Assembly (NCBI GenBank): GCA_009829735.1
Contig: CM020618.1
Coordinates: 35,936,894-36,000,893 of the forward strand
DNA from: Pyropia yezoensis
Lineage: Eukaryota > Rhodophyta > Bangiophyceae > Bangiales > Bangiaceae
Direction: 5' to 3'
Length of the DNA stretch: 64,000 nucleotides
Part shown: positions 43,357 through 54,900 of the stretch, piece after piece
Numbering within the stretch: the first letter of the stretch is position 1
Layout of the letters: every line of letters begins with the position of its first letter
Translations under genes and position numbers: made by a program
Notes under the pieces: model-generated
What the model saw: the letters and a program-made list of their open reading frames with translations, nothing else
What the model was told of the DNA's origin: nothing
Databases searched by the model: none

Positions 43357-46300
43357 TGGGGGAGCCCAGGACCGGGTGGGGGGCAGGGGGGGGAGGCGGC
43401 AGACGGGGGGGGCACCAGACGTCCTCTACCGTTGGCTGTCAAGGAGAGAGAGCCTGAGGAAGGGGGGAGGGGGCGCGGTGCAGTGCGCAATGGCTCGGGA
43501 TGGAGGAAGGGGGAAGGGGATGGGGGGGGGGGGGGGGTGGCTCGTCACGATAGCCAGGTGGTGGAGTGCGGGGATGGGAATGAGGCGGCGCCCGCGCCGG
43601 CCGCCGGGGGGGCCGGCCGTATCAAGACGGGCGGCCGCCGCGGTCTTCCCCGCCAGACCGTCGGGTGGACGCCGGGCAGGGTGGGCGCCCGCCGGGCACG
43701 AGTGGACAGCCGCCGGCCGCGGCCGGCCGCCGCCACTGCCACCGCCCCCGCCACCGCCACCCCCACCACCGCGGCCGCGGCGGCCGCCCCCACTGGGCGG
43801 TGCCCTTAAGGCGGCGACGCATGGCGTGCGCACGGCCGCGGAGGGGGCGGCCGAGACGACAAGTCAGCGGGGACACGAGAGACGGGCGGGGGGGGGGGGA
43901 AGGGGGGGGGGGGGGCGGGCGGGCGGCAGCCCGCCGCGGCGGCCGCCGCGGTCGGCCCGACTGGCGCGCCGGGCGCGTACAATGGCGGCGGCCGGACCGC
44001 GCGGGGCCGGCCCGCCAGTGGCGGGCGGGGGCGCGGCGGCGGCGGCGGGGGCCGCCGCGGGCGCCTCGCCCCTGCCGGTCGCCGCGGCGGCCGGCGGGGC
44101 GGCCGGCGCTGGCGGCGGAGGCCAGGGGAGGGGGGATGGGGGTGAGGAGGGTGGGGGGGGGGCGGGGGGGGGGGGGTGGGCGGGACGGTGGGGTGGGCGT
44201 CGGGCGGGGGGGGGGTGGGGTGGGGGGGGGGGTGGGGCCGAGGCGGCGCGTGCGTTGGGTTGGGGGAAGGGGCGGAAGGGGGGGGGGGGGGGGGGGGGTG
44301 GTGCGCGGCGCCAGTCCACCAACCCCCCCGACCCCCCCCCCCCCCCCCCCCCCCTCAGCCGCTGGAGCTGACGCCGGTAAATAGATTGGCCGGTAGTACA
44401 TGACAACGTCGCTGGGGAGTCGCGGCAAGCGCTGCTTGCCTGCCTCTGATCGCGATGCCGGTACCCATCGGCCGCCGCCCCACGTCCGCCGGGGCAACAT
44501 GGAATTTGGGTGCGAGGAGCGGCCAACCCCCCCGCGTCCGCGTGTGTTTCTATACCGCGGTATCCGATGTATGTACATACACATACCAGCGGGACGGGCA
44601 CAGCCAACCAGATCGGCGTTGCGCGCATAAACCGTCACGCCGATTGCGACTGCGAACGGGCTTCATAGGTAGCTAAATTTAGTACGTGATGTATCCGATG
44701 GACTGTGTCTGGGATCATCGCCGGGCGGCGGGCAAGGCCACGGGCGACCGGCGCCGCTCCCGGCCGCGGCCGTCGCCCAGCGGGCGCGCCCCCCCACGCT
44801 GGGTCTGTCAGCCGCCACCACCGCCCACCCCCACCACCAACCACGATGATCAAACGTTGGTAGGTACCCCACCACTGCCACCGCCACCACCGCCACCGTC
44901 CGTTCAGGCCCAGGCCCACACGCACACACGCTGGGCCGGTGATCATCCCCCTCCCCCCCCCCTCGTGCGGCTGATCCGCACGAGGGGTATGGATGTGGCC
45001 ATGGAGCGGGGACAGCGCCACGCCTCCTGCCGCCACGCGCTCCCCCCGCTCTCTTTCCAGATGGCTCCCACGCAGCCACCCTCCCACGGGTGGCCCGGTG
45101 GACAAGCCGCGTGCCACCCCCCAACCCCCCCCCCCCCGCCCCCCGCCCCCCCCCCCCCGGCACCTTTCGCCGCATCCGACCAGCGACGCGGCCCGACCCG
45201 ACCCGCCACCCAACCCGCCCCGACCTGGCCCGGCGGCCGGGATGGGCGGCCAGACGCTGGGAGGCGGGGGCGGGCGTGGTTTGGCTGGGGGCCAGCGCGC
45301 AGCGCCCTCCTCCGCCCCCCCACCCCCCCTAGATATCCCCCCCCCACCCCCGCGGCCGCCCGGTTGGCCGAGGGTGGGAGCACTCAAGAGGAGGCAGCGC
45401 CGCGCCCCTCGGCGGGCGGGTCGGGGCGAGCATACGGGCGGGGGGGGGGGGGGGGGCAGGTTCGGCGAGGGGTCGGAGCAGAGACGGTGCCCCCACCGCC
45501 GCCCCCCCCCCCCCAACCCCTCGGGCAACCGGGGCGGTGTGCCGGCGACGCGCCAACCGTGCGGGTAGATACCGAGGCGGCGGCTGCGGCTGGGCCCCCT
45601 CGGCAAACTGGCGGCGCGGGTGAGAGGGCTGGGGGGCGCCCACTCCCGTCGGCCGCCGCTCGCCGCCGCCGACTCCCGCCGGCCGTCACCGCCATCGACG
45701 TGGTGGCGGCGAGGCGTTTGGGGGGGGGGGGGTTGGGGGTTGGGGGTTTGGGGGGGTGGGGCGGGAGGAGCGCCACGGTGTTGCCGCGGGAGGGGCGGCG
45801 GGCGCCATCCCCCCCCCCCCCGTGCCTCCTCTGCCGTCCTCTCTCTCTGCTCACCCCTCCTCCCTCCGCCCCCGAGGGCTGTCCCCGCCACTGACGCCAC
45901 ACCTGCCTGCCGAGGGGCGGCCCCGTAGGCGGCCACACTGACGGGAGGCGGTGGCGGTGGTGGCGGTGGCGGGGCTGGTGGTGGTGGCGGTTGCCGTTGC
46001 GGTAGCGATGGGCCCTGACAGCCGGCCACAGCCGCCCGAGCCGCCGTCGGCCGACGGTCGCGACGTCGGCCGGCGGGTGGCGGGCGGCAGCGGCGGCCGT
46101 TACCCGGCACCGACAGGTTGGAAGCGTCCCGCTCACTGGCGGCGCGACCGCCGCAGCGAGCGCCATGGCGTACGCGCGCCCGCGCGCGCGGGCACGCTGG
46201 GGGGGGGGGGGGGAATGATCGCGACGGCGGGAGGGGGCGACGGCGGCTAGCGTGGCCGTCGCGGGGAGGCGCCGCTCGAGCGTGCCACCCTGTTCCCCCC

Positions 46301-46591
46301 TTGTAGCCGCACGCCCCCTCGCCACGACGCCAGGTCGCCCGCAGGAACGCGAGCGCCAGCCTGCAGCGACGGCCGCCCTCCCCGCCCGGCCGTCTCGTCG
46401 TCTTCCGACAGTCTCTTGTCCGCCTCCCCACCCCGTCGCCTGACGGTCTTGCCTTCTCTCCCCTGCCACCCCATCCACCCTGCTGGCCGTCCTCCTGCCC
46501 TGCCCCGCCTTCGCGGCCTTTCCTCCTTTGCTGAGTGGCCCCCGCCCGGGAGCGGCTGCGGCGCGGCACGCCTCCCCCCGCCGCCGCTGTC
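43357..46591. other. 3.2-kb spacer between divergent glycosyltransferase genes
   Basis: Long frames exist on both strands but are Pro/Gly/Arg-rich shadows without domains. There is an AT-richer block at about 44,380-44,710 with a GTATGTACATAC palindrome near 44574 and a direct repeat GTATCCGATG near 44569 and 44692. The spacer must contain both promoters if the genes are transcribed divergently, but no clear core elements are visible. Confidence 0.5.
44278..44354. repeat. G21 / C23 inverted homopolymer pair
   Basis: A run of 21 G (44278-44298) is followed after 33 bases by a run of 23 C (44332-44354). Together they could form a long G:C hairpin, and either strand could form quadruplex or i-motif structures. 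Run lengths in assemblies are error-prone. Confidence 0.75.
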
Positions 46592-48619
46592 ATGGCCGTT
46601 CCATCGACCGACGGTCTCCCCCACGGTGGGACACTCGCCGCCCTAGGCGGCGGCGGCGGCGGTGTTGCCGCCGCTGCCGCCGCCACACCCGCCGCTGCCA
46701 ACGCCGTCTCCGCCGGCACCCCCGCTGTCACCGCCGCCGCGACAGACGACCGGCCGGGGCGGCCACGCCGACGGCCCCGTTGGCTGCTGCCCCTCCTCCC
46801 GACGTGGCCCGCCACGGCCGCCGCCGCTGCAACCACCGCCGCCACCGCCGCCGCCGGTGGTGGCCAGCATGGAACGCTGTCGCTACCATCGTCCTTGGGG
46901 GCAAGGGGTGGCCGGCCCGCCGCCAAGCGAGGGGGCGTCTGGGGCTGCGGCTTCTGCGGCGGCGGTGGCGGTGGCGGCAGCGGCGGCTGGGCCAGCGCCT
47001 CACGGAGTGGCGTGTGGTGGTTGGTGACCCTCTGCCTGGTGGTGGCTGTCCTGTTTTCGCACGGTGGGTGGGAGGGGGCGGGGGGGGGGGGCGGCGGCGG
47101 GGGAGGGGAGGGGGGAATCCTGGCGGCCCTCTCCCCTGTCCAGCGGACGGCGGTGGTGACCGTGGCGGCTCAGTCGCTGGCCGCTGTGGACGGCGGTGGC
47201 GGTGGCGGCGGCAACGGCAACAGCTTTGGTTACGAGGGCGCACTGGGGGGCGTAGGGGCTGCTGCCGCCGCCGACGGGGGGGCGCTGCCGGCGGCCGCGC
47301 GGGAGGTGGGCGTCCCGGCAGGCGGTGCTGCTGCCAGCGGGCGGGGCGCCCTGGCCGACGGCGTCGGCGGGGACCTCGTGGCGGACCTGGCCCGGTGGGC
47401 CGACGCCGCGTACGCGCGGTCCCGCCTGCGGGTGTACGTGTACGACCTGCCTGACGAGTACAACGAGGCGCTCGTGCGGCGGTCCCACGAGGCTCCCCCC
47501 CGCATCCGGGACCCGCTGTGCGATGCGTCCTTTTATTCGGCCGAGGTGAGCGTCCACCGCTTCCTCCTCCAGGCGCCCGTGCGGACGCTCGACCCCGAGG
47601 AGGCGGACTTTTTCTACGTCCCCATCTACACCACCTGTTTCCTGCTGACGCACCTGCCCAACGACCTCAACGCGACGGGCCGCCACTTTACGGCGGGCAT
47701 GGACCGCCTGATCCGCGAGTACCCCTACTTCAACCGGTCGGGCGGCCGGGACCACGTGTACACCTTTGCGCAGGGCTTTGGCGCGCGCCACGCGGGGGAC
47801 TGGCGCCGCATCCGCAACGGCATCTTCCTCGTCCACAATGGGGAGTGGACGGCCGACGAGTTCACGACGCACAAGGACGTGGTGCTGCCGCCCGACCTCA
47901 CCCACTACCTCCTCCCCGTGTACGTGCAGCCGTCGCGGGGGATGGATGGCTCGACTGGTGGCGGCAGCGCGTCGGAGGGGGTGGCCAGCCGGACGGCAAC
48001 AGCGGGGGTGCCCGTCCCCAAGACCCACTTCCTCCTCTTTGGTGGCCAGGTGCTGTCTGCCAACGTGTCGGACGCGCGCGGGAGCAACTACTCGGGCGGC
48101 GTCCGGCAGTACGTGATGGAGCACCTGGCACAGCTGCCCGGCTACCGCCTGACGGGGGTGCGCTCCCGCACCTACCTGGCCGACCTGGCGGCGTCGCGCT
48201 TTTGCCTCTGCCCCGAAGGGTGGCACCCGTGGAGCCCCCGCCCCGTCTACGCCGTCCTCTCAGGCTGCATCCCTGTTGTCGTGTCGGAGCGACAAGAACT
48301 GCCGCTCAGCACGCGTGTCGACTGGGACGCCTTTACCGTGTGGGTGCGGCCGGCAGACGTGGGCGGCCTCGACGCCGCCCTCCGCGCCATCCCCGACGCG
48401 GAGGTGGCGGCCCGGCAGGCCGCCATGCGCGGCGCGTGGCGGGCGCTGTGGTACGGGCCGGGGGGGCTGGCGCCGCAGGGGGTGCTCGCGGAGCTCGCCG
48501 CCCGCACGCGGCGTGTCCGGTACCGGCGGGCGTACGCCGCCCCGCCACTGGACTGGACAGGGGGGGGGGGGGGGGGCGGGGCGGTGGGGGCCTCCGCCGC
48601 CCCGCCCCGACGCCGCTGA
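46592..48619 (+). CDS. Exostosin-family glycosyltransferase (GT47)
   Basis: This 675-residue protein starts at ATG 46592. It has a long Ala/Pro/Gly-rich cytosolic N-terminus, one hydrophobic anchor (VWWLVTLCLVVAVLF, about residues 141-156), a Gly-rich stem, and an exostosin domain from about residue 278. Hallmarks are RLRVYVYDLP, EADFFYVPIY, DHVYTFAQGFGARH, the nucleotide-sugar region ASRFCLCPEGWHPWSPR and AVLSGCIPVVVSE. This is the GT47 catalytic fold of animal EXT and plant wall enzymes. The layout is that of a type II Golgi enzyme. The C-terminus ends in a Gly/Arg-rich tail that includes a long G run. Substrate cannot be predicted; wall galactan or another matrix polysaccharide is inferred. 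It is intronless. Confidence 0.9.
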   Translation: MAVPSTDGLPHGGTLAALGGGGGGVAAAAAATPAAANAVSAGTPAVTAAATDDRPGRPRRRPRWLLPLLPTWPATAAAAATTAATAAAGGGQHGTLSLPSSLGARGGRPAAKRGGVWGCGFCGGGGGGGSGGWASASRSGVWWLVTLCLVVAVLFSHGGWEGAGGGGGGGGGEGGILAALSPVQRTAVVTVAAQSLAAVDGGGGGGGNGNSFGYEGALGGVGAAAAADGGALPAAAREVGVPAGGAAASGRGALADGVGGDLVADLARWADAAYARSRLRVYVYDLPDEYNEALVRRSHEAPPRIRDPLCDASFYSAEVSVHRFLLQAPVRTLDPEEADFFYVPIYTTCFLLTHLPNDLNATGRHFTAGMDRLIREYPYFNRSGGRDHVYTFAQGFGARHAGDWRRIRNGIFLVHNGEWTADEFTTHKDVVLPPDLTHYLLPVYVQPSRGMDGSTGGGSASEGVASRTATAGVPVPKTHFLLFGGQVLSANVSDARGSNYSGGVRQYVMEHLAQLPGYRLTGVRSRTYLADLAASRFCLCPEGWHPWSPRPVYAVLSGCIPVVVSERQELPLSTRVDWDAFTVWVRPADVGGLDAALRAIPDAEVAARQAAMRGAWRALWYGPGGLAPQGVLAELAARTRRVRYRRAYAAPPLDWTGGGGGGGAVGASAAPPRRR

Positions 48620-49060
48620 GCAGCCGCCCCTGCCCCGCGTGCGCGCGGCGGGGCACTGGCCGCTGGCGGGTGTGCCCCTGTCGCGGCGGCGGCTGCGCGG
48701 TCCCGCAGCGCGGGCGCCGACGCTCCTCGTGGCGCACGCCAAACGGGCGCACGGCGGTCGTGGCAGTCGTGGCGTAGCTCCTGCTAGGGAGGGCTGCTGA
48801 CGTCGGCCGCCCAACGAGTCCGCTGCGTCGCTGCCATGGCGACCAGCGGACACGGAGGGGGTAGTGTGGGGGGGGTTAGGGGGGGGGGGGGGGGGCAAAA
48901 TACCTGGTTCACGCGCACCGCGCCCGGGGGGGGTGCGGGGGGGATCCCGCGAGCACGAAGACAAACGCCACATAAAAGAACTCCCCGTAGCCTGCAGACG
49001 CGGCGTCCGACCCAGCCGTGCAGGGGTCGGCGGCCCGCGGGGGCTGGTGACTGTACTTTC
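48620..49060. other. Short convergent spacer
   Basis: It lies between the 3' ends of the GT47 gene and the small membrane-protein gene. There is a G run of more than 10 near 48881. No gene is supported. Confidence 0.45.
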
Positions 49061-50167
49061 TTACTGCTGCTTCTTGTCTCCCCCCGACCCCCCGCCCCCG
49101 TCTGCCGTGGCCGCCGCCGTTGCCGGTGCCGTTGCCGTCCTTGTCACCGTTGCGGTCGTCGCAGCCCGGCGGGTGAGGACGGCGCGCGTGCCGATGGTGC
49201 CCGCCGTGGCCAGCGACGCCACCAGCACCACCGCCGCAAACGGCACGCCGCCCGCCGTGGCGGGATGGCCAACGACGGCACCGCCCAGCACCGCCGCAGC
49301 AGCCTGCAATGGGAAGGGGGGGGGGGGAATGGTGGGTTCGTGGGTTTGGGGGGAGTAGAGGGGGGGCAGTTGGGGGGAGTAGAGGGGGAGAGCGGAAGGG
49401 GCGCCAACGTCCACGGGTCACCTCTCCTCATCGCAACGGTTAACATACATACACACGGCCCCGAGCGCGTCGACGGGGGCATAAGGACGACGCCACGGCC
49501 GCCGCCGCCGCCGCCGCACTCTACCACTATGGTGATGAGACCGGTCGGTCACGGCTCGGCTGGCGAGGCAGCGGCGGCGAGTCGCGAGCGCACCCGAGAA
49601 GCACGGCCACATCCGCCGCCGCCCCACACCCCTGTCACCACGGCCAATGCACACCCCGCCCACCACCCCACGCCTCTCCCCTCCAACCAACAACCGCCTC
49701 CATTTCACCCCTCGCGTCCGAATTGCATCCCCCCCACCTCCCCCTTCCTTCTATCTCTTCCGCCACACTCCACCATCCCCCGGCTCCTCGCCCCTCTCCC
49801 CCCGACCCCTACGACCTCCCCCATCTCCCCCGCCGGAACATAAACGTACCAGCCCAATCCCCGCCGTGAGCGCCACCGCCACACCAAGGCCAAGACGACC
49901 CGCTAGCGGCGCCCAGTGCCCCAGGTCACTCTCCCCCCGCCCCCGGTCCGCCTCACGGATGGCCACCGCTGCGAGCAGCGCCACCGCCGCAGCTACGTTG
50001 CCGCCAATGAGCACCGGGGTGGCCGCCGCGTCATAGTAGTGGGCGTGGGAGTAAAAGGCGCCCGCAAACATGAGCGTCAGCGCAAAAGCGGTGAGGGCCT
50101 CGGTGGGGGAGAGCAGCAGCGCCGACAGGAAGGAAGCCCGCGGGGGGGGAGCACGCCGCCTGGCCAT
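49061..50167 (-). CDS. Small multi-pass membrane protein, two exons
   Basis: This protein has 186 residues, from ATG 50167. Exon 1 is 50167-49850 and exon 2 is 49303-49061. The intron has a GTACGT donor and an ATTGCAG acceptor, and the junction is in phase 0. Four hydrophobic segments are visible: about residues 22-42 (ALTAFALTLMFAG), 50-70 (VLIGGNVAAAVALLAAVA), 85-112 (spanning the junction) and 120-142 (GVPFAAVVLVASLATAG). The tail is Thr/Ala/Gly-rich and ends DKKQQ. A KKQQ-type end is not a standard KKxx retrieval signal. No family is recognised. The last helix pair faintly recalls PIG-F, but the protein is too short for that to be convincing. Confidence 0.6.
49304..49849 (-). other. Intron of the small membrane-protein gene
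   Basis: This GT-AG intron of 546 bases runs from donor GTACGT at 49849 to the acceptor CAG ending at 49304. Removing it keeps frame and unites two hydrophobic segments. Confidence 0.65.
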
Positions 50168-51980
50168 GGTGATGGGGGGGGGGGGAGGGGGGGAGGCGTA
50201 GGGAGAAGGAGGGGGAGACGGGCAGAAGGAGGGGCGCAGAGAGAGAGAGGGAGAGCGAGGGAGAACGAGGTACGGAGGCGGAAGGCAAGCTGATCTACTC
50301 GGGAAAGCGGGGAGGGGCGCAAAGGGCGGCAGACACGACCCAACGCGGTGGGCAGGATCGGCAGAGCAAAGACCGCTGGGCGAAAAAAACCGCGGGGAGG
50401 GGGTAGCTGCTGGCTAGGCCCGAAGCGAGGCGGGACGACACAACGACGGGTGGCGCGGGTACTGTTCTGTACGCGGGTGCGGCACGGGGGCTGTCGCGAG
50501 GGGCCTCGCACCTGGTCAGGCCGGTGCGCGTGCCGCGCGCCAGCCCGTCCCGACCACGACCGCCGGGAAATGACCAGCGTAATTGTGGAGTTGCGCTGGA
50601 GGATAGAGAACTTAAATAGAACGGGTGGCCACATCTGACCCCACTCCCGCAGTGGCCAGCCCAGTCTTTGCTGCAAGAACCGTTCCCGCCACCACAGTCG
50701 AAGAAGTAAGCGATAAAGGACAGGCCCTGCTGTACCGCGCGGCAACGGGAGGCGGCGGCCGGCCGGCGGTCGTGACGCTGCCGTTTCGCCTCTGTCCCGC
50801 CGCTATCGAAAAACAAAGCTGGCAGTCGCGCCTGCCGGTTGCCCCCGCCGCCGCTTGGATCCTTGCCCGTACAGAGTGAGCCCGCGGCCGCGGCCGTTTT
50901 GTGCCCCGCCCCCCACCCCCGCCCGACTCTGGCGTTTCCGTGTGCCGACTCAGCGCGGTCGCCGGGCCGTCGTTTCCCGCCACCCGGCCGCGGCTGGCCT
51001 TCCCCCCGTCGGTCACCCGGACGCGCGCGCGACCGCCCACCCCGCCCCACACGCCACGCGGCGCGCAGGCGGGGGGCACGCGGCGGCGTGGTCGTCTCAA
51101 GGGAGTGCGTTCGATCTCGAGGCCGTTTTGCCGTCTGCTGGTCGGGGCAGGCGGAGTGGTGATGGGGGGGGGGGGTGGGCGGAGAGGGGCCAGGATGGCA
51201 GGGGGGGAGAGTACGAAGGGTGTATGGTGAGGCGGGGTGGGGGGGGGCAGCGGGCATGGGGGGTGGCAGCGCAGGAAGGTGGTGGTACTGGTAGGGGGTA
51301 GGGGGAGAGTCGAGAGCACTCAAGACCACCTCGCCGCGCCGCGGCTCCCCTCCGTCATCTCCCTCCCCCCCCCCCCCTTCCCCACTCCCGCCGCCGCGCT
51401 TTGCACGCCGCGCCGCGCTCCCGCCACACGCACGCTACACGCCGGCGCGCACGCGCCCCGCACCAGCGCCGCCCGACCGGCGGCGCCGCCTCACCCTCCC
51501 CTTTCCCCTTCCCCCTTCTCCCCCCCTCCACGCGTGTTGCGACAGCAACCACTCCGCCCCCCGCCCTTCTCTCTTCTGCCGACCTGCTTCTCGGGGGTGA
51601 GGGGGTGGGGGGGGGGGGGTTTTGTTGGCAGGCGTGGCGCGCCGACCATCTTCACTGCCGACGGCATTGGCATCGCTCGCAGGTACCGCCGCCGGGTGGG
51701 TGGGTGGGTGGTGGATGGTGGTGGAGGTGGTGGTGGTTGTGACGGCAGCGACTGCGGCAACGGTAACGGCAACGGCAACGGCAGCGGCAGCGGCAGCGGC
51801 AGTGGCAGTAACAGCAGCAGAGGCGGCGGCAGTAGCAACGGCGGCGACAGGAGAGACTGGTTAAGCGTGCCGGCGGCACCGGCGGGGCGCGCGGACACTG
51901 CCGCGCCGCGCCGGCGGCGACGCCGGCGCGAAGACGCCTCATCGCTGCCACCTCCGCGGCTACCGCCGCCAGCCGCTGCC
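50168..51980. other. Divergent upstream region, no gene supported
   Basis: It lies between the start of the minus-strand membrane protein and the plus-strand PH-like protein. It is GC-rich with C and G runs. Frames on both strands are low-complexity. Confidence 0.45.
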
Positions 51981-54900
51981 ATGCTCGGCTGGATGCGCGG
52001 TGCGGGGGCAGCGGTGGGCGGCAGCGGCGGCAGCTTTGACGGCGGTGGCGGCGGCGGCTCAGGGCCCAGCCGGTGGCTCCCTCGAGGCGGCGGCGGCGGT
52101 GGCAGTGGGTCGGCCACGTCGGCCGCCGCCGCCTCCCCCATCCGCCGTCACCTGCGCCGGCCGAGCGACCTCGTCGGCACCGCCGGCGGAGGGGGCGCTG
52201 GCGTCGGTAGTGGTGGCAGTGGGGGCGTAGGCGGGGGGGGTGGGGGCGCGCACCGCCGGCCGAGCGACGTTGTCGCCGCCGCGGCGTCGGGGTTGGCGCG
52301 CCCCCACCCCCCCCCTCGCGCGGGGGGCGGCGGTGCAACGCCGGCCGGTGAGACCCCCGGCGCGGCGGCGGCCGACGATGCCGACGACGACGCGATAGAC
52401 CGCTTCCCCCGCACGTCCTCGGCTGACCTACACCCCCCGGGCGGCCGCGGGGTCGCCGCCGCCGCCGCCGCTGCCGCGGCTGCATCGAGCGGCGGAAGCA
52501 GCGGCCGTCGCCGTCGCGTCGGTCGGCGGCGGCGGCCGGCGTCGCCGCCACCGCCGCCCCACGGCGACTGCGGCGGCAGCAGCGGCAGTGGCAGCAGCGG
52601 CGGTGTCGACGGCGGGGCAGGCGACGGTGGGGCGCACGGCGGCCCGGCGGGGGCGGCGTCAGGGGGCGCCGCCGGCGCCCCCCGTGTGAGTCGCCCGTGG
52701 GACAATATCACGCCCGGCGGGTCTCCGCGGCGGCCGCTGGGCGCGTCGCCGGGGGGGGGGGGGGCGCCGACTACGCGGCGGGTGGTGCTGCGGCTGGGTG
52801 GGGCGGAAGCTGCAGCGTGGGGCGGAGGGGTGAGGGGGGTGGCGGGGGGGGGGGGCACCCCCGCAACCGCCCCCGCCCCCGCCCCCGCCCACCATGGCCG
52901 TCATGGCTGCAGAGGTGGGCAAAGCAGGGGCGGTGGTAGCGGCGACAGCAGCGACGGCGGCGGTGGCGACGGCATTGGCGCCAGCGACCGCGACGGCGAC
53001 CGCGACGGCGACCGCGACGGCGACGGCAGCCGGGGCGGCGGAGGCAGTAGCAGTAGCAGCGACAGCGGCAGCGACAGCGGCAGCGACAGCAGGGCTGGGG
53101 ACTGCCCCCCCCCCCCCACTGTCGGGGCGACCCTTGGCGCCCCCCGCCGCCACCTGGGCGGCGTCACCCGCTCCATGGCGGCCGCGTCGGTGGCGTCGGC
53201 GGCGCTCCTCGACGCGGTCGCGGACATTGAGACGGTCGCGGGTGACAGCAGCAGCGACGCGCCGTCGGTCCGTGGCAGCGGAGGCTCGTTGTGGGGCGGT
53301 CCCGGCCGCTGCAGCACCGCCGGTAGCGTCGGCAGCGCCAGCGGCAGCGCCCCCCACCACCCCGACGTCCAGGGCGGGGGGGGGGGGGAGAACACGCCGC
53401 CGCCCGGCGCCGAGACCTCGTGCGGCGTCGCCGCCCCGGGGGGGGGGGGCGCGGGACGCCTGCCGCTGGGGCCACGGCCGGGTGACGGCGCCGCAGGGCG
53501 GCGCTGGGGGGGGGGGGAGCACCCCGTGCTCCCGCCGCCCGTCTCGAAGGATGCGGCCCCCGCCGCCGCGGCCGCCGTTTGGGGGGAGTGCGGCTGGCTG
53601 CCGCCGCCGCCGCCGCCGCTCGAGCGCGCGCCGTCCCTGCCGCCGTGGGACGAGCCGCCGCTGCCGGCAGCGGCGGCGCCGGCCGACGCGGCCGGGGTGG
53701 TGAGTCGCCCGCAGGGCTCTCCCCCACCGCTGCTGGCAGTGGCGCCAGCAGGGGAGGGGGTTCCCGTGCCCTCGCGCGGTGTGCCGTCCGCTTCACTCAA
53801 CGACGGTCGTCGTGACGGCGGTGGTGGGGACTCCAGCGGCGGTGGTGGGGATGGCGGTGGTGACGGCGGCGACGGCGGCTGGGCCGACGACGACCGCGCC
53901 GACGCCAGTAGGCGCACGGGCGGCGCTGACGGGTATGTGCGGCGAGCGCCGCCCGCCCCCCCCGGGTGCGGCGCGCCGCCCCCGCCTGCAGCGCCGGTGG
54001 CGGTCGCCCGTCCGCACCGTCGCTCTGCGTTGGTCCGCCGCTCCCGGGTGTGGGCCGACGCGCCGCTGCCGCTGCCGCCGCCACCACCCCCAGTGGCACC
54101 CGCGCGGCCACCGTCGCCGCCGCCGCCGCCGTCGCCGTCGTCGCCGCCGTCGCCGCCGTCGCCGCGGTTGTCGCCGCGGTCGCCGCCGCCGTCACCGCCG
54201 TCGCCGCCAGCGGCCGCGGAGCCGTCGCCGCCGCCGTCGCCGTCGCCGCCGGTCGGCGCCGTGCCATTGCCGTGGCTGCCCCCGCCGGCGGCCCCAGCAC
54301 GGGCGGGGTGGTCCGCTCGTGGGTCTTCCCCCCCGCCATCAGGGTCGGCCGCGGCCGTGGCGGCGGCGGCAGCGGTTGCGTCGTCGTCGTCGTCGGCATT
54401 GTCGTCGGCGTCGGCGTCGTCCTCGCCCCCATCACCGACTCGGGCAACGGCGGCGGCGGTCGCCGCCGCCTCTTCGGCACGCCTCGCCCGCGGCCGCGGC
54501 TCGGTGTCCCCGTTTGCCGTGTCGCTACCGAGGGCGGCGGCGGTGGCCGCGGCGGGCAGCGATGGCGGGGGAGACGCGCACGGCGGAGGGGACGGCCATG
54601 CTGGCCGGTCGGCGGCGGTGGTCGGCAGCGGCGGCGGGTGCGACTCGGCAGCGGCGGGGGCAGCGGCGGCCGCGTCTCCCCAGCCCCCTCCCCTTCCCCC
54701 CGTCAGTGACCTCCCCCCGCCCCCCCAGTCGCCGACGCCCTCCCTCCCTTCGACGGGCGGCGCCAGCAGCGGCTGCGTCTTGTCTCGGCGCGTCTCGGAC
54801 GCGTCGGCCGCCTCGTCGGACGCGGGCGGCGTTGACGTGCCCGCCCGGTGGGGCGCAAGCCACCCCGCCACCGCCGCGGCGGTGGCGGACCTGCGGCGGG

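Noticed and set aside
42401-44371. A 656-residue plus-strand frame opposite the CHGN-like gene
   Set aside because: The minus strand carries clear glycosyltransferase motifs; this frame is low-complexity and antisense to them.
44635-46926. A 763-residue minus-strand frame between the glycosyltransferase genes
   Set aside because: It is Pro/Gly/Arg-rich, has no domain, overlaps other equally open frames and runs into the GT47 coding region.
49061-50167. Assignment of the small membrane protein to PIG-F
   Set aside because: Only a faint resemblance in the last two helices exists, and the protein is too short and lacks the rest of the family pattern.
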